From NCBI GenBank assembly GCA_007449985.2, contig VIIQ02000010.1, forward strand, positions 124,001 to 188,000: a stretch of DNA of 64,000 bases, written 5' to 3'. Both the position numbers and the translations under genes were made by a program. The notes under the pieces were generated by a model, which was given only the letters and a program-made list of their open reading frames with translations, had not been told where the DNA came from and ran no database searches. Of the stretch, positions 46,401 to 58,360 are shown piece by piece. This DNA comes from Desmodesmus armatus. Its lineage: Eukaryota > Chlorophyta > Chlorophyceae > Sphaeropleales > Scenedesmaceae. Numbering within the stretch: the stretch's first letter is position 1; each line of letters begins with the position of its first letter.

Positions 46401-49400
46401 GCAGGCAGCGGGGCAGACAGCACAGGGGAGGATGCAGGGCGCAGGTCAAGGTTGCAGAGGCTTGCACCGGCTGTTGCAGCTGCTGCGGCGGGGGTAGGTG
46501 CGGCGGCTTCGCCGCCGGGGTCTCCTTCCAAGGGTGGCCGCGGGCGTGCTGCTGTGAGCGAGTGGGACGTCACGTGCCTGGCGGTGGTTGGGGGCAAGGT
46601 GGACCTCTGGCAGGTGGGTGAGCAGCTATGTGTCAGCACAGGGATTAATGGATATAGCAAGCATACTATGGACATGCAAGTCACATGCAAGCATGCTATG
46701 GGGCACACCAACATAGTCCGACTAGGATAGCAAACCGGAGACTGCATCGACGTGTGTGAGGGAGGGCCAAAACGTGTCTGGTGCTTTTGTCGATGTTTGT
46801 CAAAATTGGCTGTTGCAGTGGCTGCCAGCAGACAGAGAGTGTGGGCTGCCTCCCTGCTGTGCGGGTGTGTTACTGGGGCCTCCTGCTGGTGGTGCTATAA
46901 GGGGATGGTTTTGTGGTGTGGGCTGTGCAATTGGCTGACGCTGCAGGTGACAAATCGTTTCCTCCCCCTGGCCGGCACCTCCTGTGTTTGTCCATCAGTA
47001 CTTCCCCCCCAACTCCTCCCATCAGCAACCAGACACGCAAATCAAGCTAGCAATTAGCCTCCCTCCATACTGCCCACCCTGTGGTCACCTCCCATGTCCT
47101 TCCCTGTTTGCGCTTACTTCCCTCCCACCTCTCCCACAGGTGCTGTTCCATGCCCCTTTCCTGGAGCGCTGTAAGCAAATCATCGCAGCAGCACTGGCCG
47201 ATGCCTGCAGCAGCATTGAGGGCCCTCTATCAGCAGCCCTAGAGGCCTCAGCACAGCGGGACCCCGAGGCTGCAGGACACCTCCAGCCAGGGCCCTGGCC
47301 CTCTGTGCACAGCACAGCAGCAGACAAGGCAGCAGCTGCTGCAGCAGCAGCAGCGCTGGAGAGGGCGGGAAGCTTGTGGGCAGGTGCGTCTATGAGCCAT
47401 GCGAACAGCAGCTGGAGCCTGGGCGGGAGGGCGCTGTCGATGCATCCCTCTGGCCCTCTCAAGGAGGAGCTGGCGGGTACTGCAGGTGAGGGTGGACTCT
47501 ACTCTGGGCCTCTCCATATCTAGATAGCGGTGTGCTGACGCTCTTCAAAAAAAGCCACCCGTTGTGGAAAAGACACCAGAGCTGGATCAGCAGGTGTTCA
47601 TAGGCAAGCAGTGTGGATGAATTCTGCCAGCAGGTGTGCCAGCTGGTGGCTTTGCCCTAGCAGTGCTGATGCCCTTGTGGCAAAGCTACCACCTGCCACT
47701 GCTGCTGGCAGGAATCATCACGCTGCTTGCCTTTGAATGCCTGCTGATCATCACTGGCTGCTACTGTCTTCTTACTTTATACAACCTTTATCCAACCTAA
47801 TCCAACCTTTCCACACTGTTGTGTGTGATCTGTGACGGATACAGGCTTCAGAAACGAGGTCCAGGCCATACTGCAGCAGTTTGACACGCAGCTCCACGCA
47901 GCCCTCACAGCAGTGCTGCTGCTCACCGCAGCGCCAGCAGCAGGCCACCAACAGCAGCAGCAGCAAGGCTCAGGCTTCAGCAGGGCAGGCAGTCTGCACC
48001 CCACCAGCAGCAACGCAAGCATGCTGCGTGCAGCGTCAGGGGTCCCCCCTGGCACACCCACAGCACCCGGTGACGCAACAGCAGCAGCAGCTGGTGGTGG
48101 TGCGCCCAGTCAGCAAGCCAGTGCAGCCGCGGCAGCGTTGTCTGCTGCAGGGAAGCAGCGAGCAGCTGAGTTAGAGGCATTTGCCCAACAGCACTGTCTG
48201 CAGGAAGTGCAGCAGCTGGCCGCACGCCTGCAGCAGCAGCTGCAGGAGCTGCCGGCTGCTGAGCCAGGCCTCAGGGGCTCTGCTGTCACTGAACAGGTGC
48301 TGCTGTTGGCACGGCTGTGCTCGGCACTTGGGACCCAATCCTGCATGCTGCCTGCTGTGCTGGGGCCCGCAGAGGCCTGGGCTGCAGCAGCAGCTGCTGG
48401 CCCCCTCGCGGGACCCCCTGGGGGTGCTGGAGGGTACCTGCAGCAGGGCGGGAACGGCAGCTACCCTGCCTCTCTGGCTGCGGGGGTGAGTGCGCTGGGT
48501 CCTGCTGCTGCTGCCTTGCTGCGCATGCACCACCCTGGGCTAGCTGCCCCAGCAGGGGTGGGGTCCCAGGGTGTTTCCGGCACAGCAGCTCTCTTGGTAT
48601 CTTTACAGGAGCAGCTGCATGGGATCGCATGCAGCGGGTATGCAGCGTGGGCGCGGTGGGTGGGTGTCAGCTTTGCTGGGGAGGTGTCTGCAGCCCTGGC
48701 AGCAGAAGACCTGCTGTACAGTGACAGTACTCCGCTGGCCTGGACCCAGACGAAGCTCAGCACAGATGCGGCGGCTGCTGATGTGGCGGGAACGGGGCTG
48801 CTTGACCTGTTGGATGATGCAGCGGCTGCTGCTGGGGACATGAGCTTTGCGCTGCCGGCGTGTCCGTCAGCGGCTGTGCTACAGGCCTTGAGCAGGGCGT
48901 GCTGGGTGAGTGGGCTGGGGTGGTGGGGGTACATTGCAAGGGACGGGCAGAGTGAGAGAGCGACGTGCCTCAGGGCTGGCGCCGTGATCTAACCCTGCCG
49001 GCATGCCAGACGGCGCCACGAGACCACCAAACCGCATGACAGACGTGCTGTGTGGGGTGCAGTGGGGCTTGTGATGGATAAACAGGAATGAAATGCTGTA
49101 GGGCAGTTTGTGGCAGCAGTTTGAGACAACATCACAAGGCCTAGAGGCTGTCGCACATGTGCACCAGTGTCGTGATGCATCGTCTGCACTGCTTTCCTGA
49201 GCAAGCAACCATAAGCTCCCGCTTACCAAAACTGTGGCCCTCTCTGCATGCCCGCAGCTCTCATTACCCTGTGCACTCTTCAACCTGCATCAACGCTTTT
49301 GGAGACTTTCTCAGGTCATCAGCACCAGTTCCACACACAAGCGGCTATGAGAATGGTACTCTGTCCTCACTGCATTGCGCTGTGATCCTCCAGCCATGTG

Positions 49401-51092
49401 GTGACGCCAACCTGGCCTGCTTCTGTTTCTCGACCCTTACCAACACAGTGGCCTCCTCTGCATGCCCTTCAACTCAAACCTTTCTTGTGCACACTCCCTG
49501 TATCGAAGCCAACCTAGCCTGCTTCTGTTCGCCTGACCCTCCTGACCCTCATGCAGGAGGTGCGCCGTGCTGGTGAGCACACCGCCCCACCTGACGCACT
49601 CAAGCTGCTGCTGTGGGAGCTGCACGGTGCACTCCTGGCCGTCCTGCAGCAGCTGCTGCTCACCAACACCAGCGCAACTACAGCTACAGCCTCCAGCAGC
49701 AGCAGCATGAGGCCTGGGTCAGCAGGACCGCGGTCTGGCCCCAGGGCTTTGACCGAGAAGGGTGTCCTGCAGCTGCTGTTTGACCAGCGCTTCATGAGAG
49801 ATGTACTGGGGGGAGGCCGGCCCCTGGCAGCAGTGACAGCAGCAGCTGGTGGCAGTGGGGGTGCAGCGGGGCATGTGGCTGCTGCAAATGGGGATGTTTC
49901 AGGTGCTGGGGGCGACTTGGCGGCCCGGAAACGGTTGGCGTCGAGTCTGGAGCAGCAGCTGCAGGTGAGAACTGTCATGGTTTGATGCCTCCAAAGCCAG
50001 GCGCTCTCACTCAGATCAACAACACTAAACTCTATAGAGTGTGAAAGTGGTTGTCTTTGTGTGTCTGTCCCAGCGCCACACCATGCTCCGTCCTTGCAAT
50101 GCATATCATGGGAGTGGGGCTATCGGGGAGACTGGGGGGAGGTTATTACACCCCCCCCCCAGTACCCTATTGAGCCCTGTGATGACCACTGCTTGCGTTG
50201 CTTCCACAAGAACCTCTCCACCTCATTGACTGGGCCATGGCTTACCATTGCTGTTGCTGGTGTTGCTGTGCTGCTGCTACACCAGGACATGCTTGACCCG
50301 ATCGACTGGGCCACGTATGAGCCACACCTTTGGAGCAACGCCCAACGCTTCTACAGCCGCACAGCTGTGCTGCTGGGAGTGCTGGGTCAGCTCAGTAAGC
50401 CATATGGAGATGCACCCAAGGCAGCAGCAGGTGCCGCAGCAGCAGACATCAACGCACTCAATGTACTCCCTGTGGTGCCCCGCTTCCACTACCTCCCCAT
50501 CAGCACCCCCTCCACCGCAACGCTGCCAAAGCAGCGCAGCGTGCACCTCAGCCTCCACGCCAGTGCAGCTGTGACTGCGATCGCGCGTGCGGCTGGTGCT
50601 GCTGCGGCGCAGGGGGCTGCTGTTGGGTCTGCAGCTGCTGCTGTGCTGGCCGGCGGTCAGGGCCAGCCTGCCGTCCTGCTGCCTCTCGCCACCATCAGTG
50701 CCCAAGCCAGTGACCTGGCAGCCCAGTACATGATCACAGACCTTGGCAGCAGCGCCAAGGCAAACGGTGCAGAGAACGCGCATGGCGCTGGAGGTGCCGC
50801 AGCAGCAGCAGCAGCCGCTGCGGCCTCGTTCATGCATCCTGCAGCGGATAGTGCTGCTGCTGCAGGAGCCAGCGCGCTGAGTGCGCTGCAGGCGAAGCTG
50901 CAGGGCAGCAGCTTTGGCGCGTTTGGTTCCATGCTGGGAGACAGGGCGGCAGAAGTGACAGCCATGGCGCAGAACTTTGGCGACCTGCTGCCAACAGCTG
51001 GCGGGTTGGGAGGGCTGGGTGGTGGCTTGCTGTCGTCCTTTGCACGGCGGGATGGTGCGGGTGCGGCCACCAGCGGATCTGGTGGGAGGTAG
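43433..51092 (+). CDS. COG1: Conserved oligomeric Golgi complex subunit 1
   Basis: Exons 43433-43534, 43620-43693, 43791-43872, 44064-44157, 44351-44552, 44886-45141, 45472-45723, 46173-46613, 47140-47485, 47845-48905, 49557-49964 and 50286-51092 give 1374 residues. The N-terminus has the Vps51/COG1 pattern AEALFEAKTVGEIRQ-IEARTRQDIEEKNLQLRQLVG and SYRDLIDGTDKI. VKYVMDTPEVIWGCLEAG and VGELFT follow, and the C-terminus has DPIDWATYEPHLW, all characteristic of COG1. The protein is a lobe A subunit of the tethering complex for retrograde vesicles at the Golgi. It is clearly longer than animal or plant COG1 because Ala/Gln/Ser/Gly-rich stretches interrupt the helical parts, mainly around residues 550-600, 690-740, 800-850 and after 1200. 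Exon 10 is 1061 nt, the longest in the window. Confidence 0.9.
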
Positions 51093-51763
51093 AGGGTATT
51101 GGTGGAGTTGTCTGAGCCTTGTGGCCCCAGGGCTGTGTGATTGTGGCTGACTGGAGATTGCACCGAGCCGCCATACTTGGCGGCCGTGGCTGCCTTTTGC
51201 CATGAGCCGTCTCGGTCTGCAACTTTCTCCAGTGACCCCTGCTTCACGTGCTGCTTCTTTGGTTTCAACCATACATTCTGGACATACAGTGTCATATGCC
51301 CCTTCTGTTGTTGCAATGCTCTTGCTCCCAGACCAGTATCAACGCAGTGTCCTTGGTTTGCTCCCCACTCAGAGAAGTGCTGCTACATGCACAGGTGCAT
51401 CTGCATTGCAGTGGCACCCAATCACAGTGTTGGCGAAAAAGTAAATGTCGAATGCAATCGATTGCACAACACACATAGCACACTGACAGGACAGTCCATT
51501 TGAATGCCGCTGTGATCTTGCGATCGCGGCTTAACCGTCCTAACTGCCAGGGGTTGCACTGGGTACACTGTTGTTCACTTTTGCCTTCTTACCGATTACC
51601 AACTTCAGCTCAAAGCGGCATCTATCCAGCTTGGTACATCAGGCTTCGGGTTGGCTACTGCATCTAGACACCATCAACAGAAGTCGTCTGAGGACAGTCC
51701 AGCTGCTTGCTGTGGGCCCTGGATCGCTGATAAGCAGATTTGTTCATCTAAACACGCAATATT
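51093..51763. other. Intergenic region between COG1 and SRP9
   Basis: It contains the COG1 3' UTR and the SRP9 promoter. I saw no + strand TGTAA and no exon. Confidence 0.4.
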
Positions 51764-52469
51764 ATGTATATAGAGGACTTCAACGCATTCTATCAGCAAG
51801 CAGAGGAGTTGCTGCTGAAGGACCCGATCAGGACGCGATATGTAGTCAAGTACAGGCACACAGCTGGGCAGCTCGTCTTAAAAGTGACAGATGACGATGT
51901 GGTAAGGCAAACCTGGAGATCTGAGCAGCTGTGCAGTCAACATGGCAAGCACACGGCGGGCTGGGCAAGAGAGCCGCTGACACTTTCACACCACCTTGTG
52001 TGCAGTGCTTGAAGTACAAGACAGACCAACAAGTGGATATCAGGAAGATGGAGAAGCTCAATGCGCTATTCTTTGCTGTGACAGCAACTGGAGAGCGGCC
52101 GTCAGGTGAGAAGCTACAAATGACAGGCTGTCCGGCAGTGCTTGACATGTGCAGCATCCCCGATTGTGTTGAGGTGCAGCTACTTTACAACACCAGCACT
52201 TCTGTGCAATCTGGAAGAGCAGCTGTGCCTTGTCACTGTAGGGGCATGCAGTATTCATTGGGGGCGTTGTTGCCTGTTGTTCATCAGTGTGGCGGCTGCA
52301 AAAATGCGCGGACTACTTACATGTGCCACCCTGTTGTTCTGTTGGTTGTGCAGACGAGGCGCTTGCAGCAGCAACCGCAGCAGAGCAGCAAGGCAGTCAA
52401 GCAGCGCCAGCAGCAGCCGCAGCCAGCAAAGGCCGGGGCGGGGGCAGCAAGAGCAGGCGCAAGGGGTGA
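51764..52469 (+). CDS. SRP9: Signal recognition particle 9 kDa subunit
   Basis: Exons 51764-51901, 52006-52105 and 52354-52469 give 117 residues. The conserved core is FYQQAEELLLKDPIRTRYVV, KYRHTAGQLVLKVTDDDV, then CLKYKTDQQVDIRKMEKL, matching SRP9 along its full length. SRP9 pairs with SRP14 on the Alu domain of SRP RNA and slows translation while the ribosome is docked at the ER. The last exon adds an Ala/Gln-rich stretch and a basic tail (SKGRGGGSKSRRKG) that animal SRP9 lacks; it could contact RNA. TGTAA at 52760-52764 is a plausible poly(A) signal. The neighbouring kelch-FN3 gene is convergent. Confidence 0.93.
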
Positions 52470-52940
52470 TGCAGGTGCTCTGCTAAGAAGAAGTGGTGTG
52501 GGTGCGTCAACACTGACTGCACCGGCAGCAGCACAATTGAGTCTGCTGATTTCAAAACTGATTGTGTGGAAGTTTCACTGGCGCCTTGCATTGCGATAGG
52601 GTGTATGTAGTTCGGATGCACTGGGTTAAGTGCAGCAATGTCGGCTCTCTGGATATAGTTGCACGTACATGCGCACACACATGTGTTGTGCGTTCTTTGC
52701 AGGGTGAGCGCTGGTTGCGCAGCTCGTGGTGTGGTGCATGTTTTCTTTGCACCCCAACCTGTAACAGTGCCGCATTGCTTGCAAGTCATCTTTGGTCTCG
52801 TTGGGAGACTGCCCAGGCCCATGTCCGCAAAGAGTTACTGTAGCATGCAAGCACCACCTTCTCACAATACGCCACAGTCATGATGCTGCAGCACAGCTGC
52901 AGCAGAACAACCGCATGGGTGCCGGCGGCATCCGGTCATA
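52470..52940. other. Convergent intergenic region between SRP9 and the kelch-FN3 gene
   Basis: It holds the two 3' UTRs. The only poly(A) signal identified is + strand TGTAA at 52760-52764. No exon was supported. Confidence 0.4.
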
Positions 52941-55900
52941 CTACAGCATCTTGGTCCTGAACGCCTTGCTGTCACTCCACAGTGTTGAGCTGTCTTCATA
53001 GGTGACCTTGACACTCAGCACGTACTCAGCAGCAGGCTTGAGGCCGGTGCAGGTGAATTTGGTGGCCTTGCCCTGGTACACCTCACGCACAACACCTGCG
53101 CACAGCACAGCAGAGGGGGCACACCAGCCATGGCCAGTCTTGGGACACAACAGTGACAGAATGTTGCAGCAGTCAGTGTCTGAGTCCATGTGAGGCACCT
53201 GTCTGACCCCACGCATTGTGAACCCCTACCGACCCCCGGCCTTCCCACCCACACACAAGGGGTTAGCCATCCTAGTAGGATGCAAGAGATGCAATCAGGG
53301 TGTTATGGGTGTTTGCGAGCCATGGCCCCCTTGCGTCCCCCTCACCTGTACTGCTTGACAGCATGAGCTTGTAGCCTGTGATGCGGTCCTTGTTCTTGGT
53401 AGGTGGCCGCCAGCTCACGTCCAAGCTGCTGCTGGTGGCACCACCAGCGTCCAGCAGCTCCAGCCTGTCAACCTGTGTGAGCACCAGGCACAGCACACCA
53501 CAGCGCGGCAGTTGATCCGAAATGCGACCAGTCTCAGGTCCACCTCGCCCCCACCTCGCAGCCTGAGGATGCCACCAGGCTGCCCCGCAACTGGCACCAG
53601 CAGTGCTGAGCACACCTAGTGTCTGCAGTAGTACTGGCAAATGCAGCATCGCGTGTCAGCACCAGCAACATGCAGTCACCACACCCCCACCACAAGCATT
53701 GCTTCGATTTTGAGGAAACACATTTGCCGGCTGGTCCCAAACCCATGCGGCACTTTGGTTCACCAGACCCACCTGCCTGCACACACAGACATCCACAGAC
53801 GCACCTGCTCTTGGTCCCGCTTCTTGGCGGACTTCATGCGTTCAATGTCCTCAGGCAGTGTGAGGCTCATCACCTGCATCTCCACCAGCTGCTCATGCAG
53901 GTTGGGCTGCAACGTGTAGAGCTTGTTGCCATGCATGGCGCTGCACACACTCATCTGCACACAGCACCACACAGCAGCATGCCCATGGAACTCGCCCAAG
54001 GTTACATTCGATGATCCACTCACACGGTAATGTGGACAGTGCGTGCCGGAGCGGCTCCCCAGTCACTGAGCACCCCACAGGGCCCCTGCTGTACCTGCTG
54101 GCACCACCCTACATCATAATAGCCAGGACCAACAGGTCCTGCAGATGCCCCTGTCGCAGTACAGGCTGCTGTCATATGTGCAAGCTGCCAACACGATGCC
54201 TTGAGATGTGGCACATACTGGCAGCGGAACATCCCATGGATGCAATCCCGCAACCTCAACACGCCTGTGCCTGCACACCTGCTTGAGCCACATGGCATTG
54301 ACCGACGAGCCATCATGCAGCTGCTCCCAGCAAGGGCCGCTGTACATGTCCAGCACAAAGGTGTCCGTGAACCGCTTGCCCACAACAGCACCGCCAGCGG
54401 CAGCTGCCGCTGCACTGGGCCCACTGCTGACAGATTCAGCTGCTGTCCCCTGTAGGGAGTCAACTGCTGAGGGCTGCATCAGCAGGCCCCCACCTGCTGG
54501 CCCCATGCTGCCATTGGCTGCCGCCGCCATGCCCCCAGCGCCTGCTGCTTGCTGCGGGGCGGGTTGTGTGCCGCAGCCGCCAGATACAAAGAGGTAGCGG
54601 CCCAGCACTGCTGCCAGGTGGCCCTCCCTGGGTGCAGGAGGTGTGCCTGCTGGCTGTATGGCAGTCCACAGCAACTGCTCCACCTGACAAGGAGCAACAG
54701 GGTGGTGGTGCATATGCAGACTTTCTTACAATTCACTTGATGCTGTGCTGCAATGGTGATTCGAATGCCGTCCCCTGAGGCCCTGGCCCAGGCTCTCAGA
54801 GTCAGGCTGACAGGCTGTGGTGACCAGAGCTTACGGTACAGACTGTGCCCGCAGCCAGTGCCTGTAGTGTCTTTTGCCTGACGGGGCCCCTGGAGGGTTT
54901 GGCACGCCGTAACTGATGCTCAACAACATGTGACACAGACTTGTGCCCGCAGCAAAATCTACGTGTGCTGTGTTCAACACATGAGTTGCATCAAGCAGGC
55001 ACATGATAATTTGAGCTATGTGTCTGGGCCAGCAGACCTGGCTGGGCCGGTCACTCACAACATACTATTGTGAGCTGGTAGGTCACCTATCGGATGCAGC
55101 AGTCAACATACGAAGCTGAGCATCAGCTGCTTCTAGCGCTTCTGCTCCGAATGAAAGCCAAACTCGACAAGTACCTCAAGATAGTAGCAGTCGTTGAGAG
55201 GCCCGTTGCCGTCGTGGCCGCCAAACAAATACAGGCGGCGGCCATCATCCGTTGCACACAAGGAGGCACCTGGACCAACAGGCAGTTGCTGGACAGTTGA
55301 GGCAGCTCCTGGACACAAAGTATCCACCTTACGCAGCGTAGCACAACCTGCACTCGTGTTGGTCCAATATACCTGATTACATGTTTGTGATGCGGCTGCT
55401 GGGTGCAGGAGTTTCCGGCAGGTCGCCGATCACGGTCACTTCATGCTTGTGCATGTGATCACCGAGGCTTCACTATTTGCACTACTGCTAACCTTTGCGC
55501 GCGCAGGGTAAATTGCCAAACGTATGCAGCTGGCTCCACTGCATGTTGTCCAGCTCCAGAGCCCACAGGTCGTCCAGCAGCGCCCCCTCTATCGTCATGC
55601 CGCCAAACACATACACCTGAATGGTACGAAACACACACAGCCACATCCAATCAGCCTGGTGGTACAGGTTCGCAAGGCACACCCCCAGCCGCTGCGTCTG
55701 ATGTACCAAGCGGTCTGCACGCAGCACTGCGTATTACTATTGGTTGCGCTGCGAGCCATTTCTGGCAGCTGGCAGACCTGCTGGCGTACTAACCTGAGTC
55801 TGGGCCATGCAACAGTGCAAGAACTACTAGCTAGCACTCTGTTACTCAGCTGTGAGCTCACGATTGCTGCCAGAAGTGTGCAAGCTGACAGACACGCAGC

Positions 55901-56708
55901 AAGCGGCTGCCAGCTGTTTTCGCATGCGGCATTGTCCGCTTCAATGGCTGCTGCCTGACTGCCTGACTGCCCCTCACCTTGTCGCTGAGAGCCACTGCAG
56001 CATGGCACAGGCGTGGCTGCGGCTGGCTGACACTCGTGGAGCTGATGTGGCTCCATTTCATGCTGTCTGTAGCAAGCTGCTGCACTGCGGCTGTAGCAGC
56101 CTCCCCTTGACTGCCTCCAAACACCAGCAGCTTGTTGCGCCCCACAACGCTGCTGCTGTGGCCCAAGAGGCTGCTGGGCTGTGTGGCAGTCTCTGGAACC
56201 TCCCACGCAAGGCTGTCTAGGTTGAGCACTGCAGTCTCACGGCCGACTGCTTCATGCAGGCGGGAGTGACCTCCGTACAAGACCAACTGCTTGCCGCCCG
56301 CTGTTGCTGCCAAGGTATTGTACTCCCTGTGAAACACAGCACGGGGTGCCTGGGTGTGATTGTTTCAGAAACGCCAGCACAGATTGCGACTGAAGAACCA
56401 TCAAGCAAGGCGGGCAACTGATGGTGCCCCTCATCATAGCTACGGAGGGAACTGCCAAGATGAGCATCAAACACATGCCACCATGTGACACCTGCTGTGT
56501 TATGATGTCCTGCCTGCTGTGCCACCCTGTGCTGAGGTAATCAGAGGCTTCCAAATCACATGGCGATCACGCCTATATCCACGGCTGCCTACCTGTCATG
56601 TGGCACAGTCCCTGTGAGCCGTACGTGATTGATCTGAACCAGCCACGGCTCACCAAACAGCACATGCAGCTGCGTGCTGGATTGGCATTTCAGGTTGAGG
56701 TCCTCCAT
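52941..56708 (-). CDS. Kelch-repeat protein with a C-terminal fibronectin type III domain
   Basis: Exons 56593-56708, 55978-56326, 55493-55616, 55175-55308, 54279-54683, 53805-53954, 53346-53472 and 52941-53095 give 519 residues. Kelch blades are marked by QLVLYGGHSR, LLVFGGSQG, VYVFGGMT, LYLFGGHDG and LFVSGGCG. Each is followed by a Leu-Asp strand and Trp (LNLDSLAWE, LELDNMQW). After a helical segment (LTLPEDIERMKSAKKRD) an FN3 domain runs from RLELLDAGGATSSSLDVSW through GYKLMLSSST to LKPAAEYVLSVKVTYEDSS. Kelch plus FN3 is the architecture of host cell factor-type proteins, but the spacer and length differ, so function is open. The blade holding LFVSGGCG carries an Ala/Gly/Gln insertion of about 70 residues. 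The start at 56708 is the first ATG that makes a complete blade; an upstream exon cannot be excluded. Confidence 0.8.
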
Positions 56709-57105
56709 TTCACACCTGACAGCAGGGCACAGCACAACACGGAACATGCAGGTTACGCGAAAAGACTTCAGGGCAGTGCAGTTGCTGGTCGTTTGTTCCC
56801 TGGTGTTGCAGCTGCAGACCGCTGCTCGTGTTGGGTTTGCACAGGCTGCTGATGCAGGTGGGTGACTCAGCACCCCAGCCTGGATGTGGATGCACTCGAA
56901 CTATTGCCAAGCAAGCTGTGGCTGAACTGCTGATGAGGCTAATCAGCTGCCTGCGGCTTGTCAGCTGCCTGTCTGCTCATGTGGCGTTCAGCTGCCTGTC
57001 CCCTTTGAATGTATATCACTGGTGACCAGTAGGCTTTCACCCCGCGCCCCAGTGTGCATAAAAGGCATCACCAGCACCAGTACTGTGCATTGCAGTCAGT
57101 TGCGT

Positions 57106-57996
57106 TCACCTTGCCTTCTCCAGCGCAGCCTCCTTCCCATCCAGTTGCGCCTTCATGACTTTCAGCTCCTGGCCCCGCTGCTCAATGAGTGCATGCTGCT
57201 TCTTGACTGTTTCCTCGAGCCTGTCCTTGTCCTGCAGCAGTGCTGATGCATCATCAAGCCGCGCCGCCTGGCCAGTGTTGGCTTCCTGCAAGTACAAAAG
57301 ATGGCAGACAGTAGCATCAGGTGACAGGATTCCCCTGCCATGCATGCGGTGTTGCATGCAGGGCCAGCAGGTGTGCTCGCAAGTTGCCTGCATACAGCTG
57401 CTGAGGCGTGCAGGTGGGAACAACGTTAACATAGCAGTTGTCACCTTGAGCGTTGCAACCTCCTTGGCTGCCTGTGCTAGGTCCTGCTGCAGCCGCTCCA
57501 GCTGTTGCTGCAAGCTGCTTGCCCGCGTGTCTGCTGCCTTGATCTGCTCGCCCCTGTGCTGCAGGACGTCCACCTGTGGGTCCAAGGTGCATAAAATGAC
57601 AGCAGTGTGCACCAGAGTTACGATCCAGCAGGGATGTGGCAGCAGGCACTTGTGATTGGGTCAGCACAGGGTGCAAGGCGCCACTTACATATTCCTGTGT
57701 TGAGTTGGTGATGCGCAGCTTGAGCTTTTCAATCTGCTGGACCATCTGCTCATTCTCTGCCTTGCACTGCTGCAGCTTGTCGATTAGTATGGCCTGACCC
57801 AGTTCAAGGTCTTGCTTGGCACCCTGCAGTGCTTGCAGCTCTGCCTGTGCACCCTCGCTGTGGGACAGATGTCACAACAGACAGGTGTGCTGCATCAGCT
57901 ACAGGACCTGGATGCAGACTGCTGACAAGTGCATGTATCATGTGGCACTCACGCTGGAGCATCTTCCTTCTTCTTATCTTCCTTCTTGGGTGGCAT
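57106..57996 (-). CDS. Small coiled-coil protein, family not identified
   Basis: Exons 57953-57996, 57689-57857, 57445-57573 and 57106-57285 give 173 residues ending EKAR-TGA. The N-terminus is strongly charged (MPPKKEDKKKEDAPA). The remainder is continuous coiled coil (DKLQQCKAENEQMVQQIEKL, RASSLQQQLERLQQDLAQA, ETVKKQHALIEQRGQELKVM). MPPKK-type starts are common in axonemal and basal-body coiled-coil proteins, but that alone proves nothing. The last exon could instead splice at AG|GTGAAC (57110) into an unidentified downstream exon, since the stop overlaps a plausible donor. It is divergent from LTD with 364 bp between start codons, so the two may share a promoter region. Confidence 0.6.
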
Positions 57997-58360
57997 GGTG
58001 GCCAAAGTTGCAACTGATGGCTGGCCTGCACACTGCCGCTGTTACTGCTGCTGTTCAAGCCTGGTATGTATTCCAACCATTAGTGTTGAGATAATTGGAT
58101 AGCATGCGTTGTTTAACGCCTAATGGACAGTGAGGAAGGCAGCAAGTCAAATCTGGTCAACATGACATGAACGACGGAATCTGGAGCTCTTTCACCTGCA
58201 CGGTCCCTCATCACAACAACAGTGCTCCTTGACAACTCATATTCAAGCAGTTCACATCCGTCTGTACTTTCTCACGCATCTCTCTCATCACCGACAGTTT
58301 CAGCAACTGCGAGCTTGATCCTTTTCTGCATCCTTTGTCTTCTGAACAGTCGTCCTCAAA

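Noticed and set aside
50277..51272. 331-codon minus-strand ORF
   Set aside because: It is antisense to the last COG1 exon, Cys/Arg/Gln-rich, and has no family resemblance.
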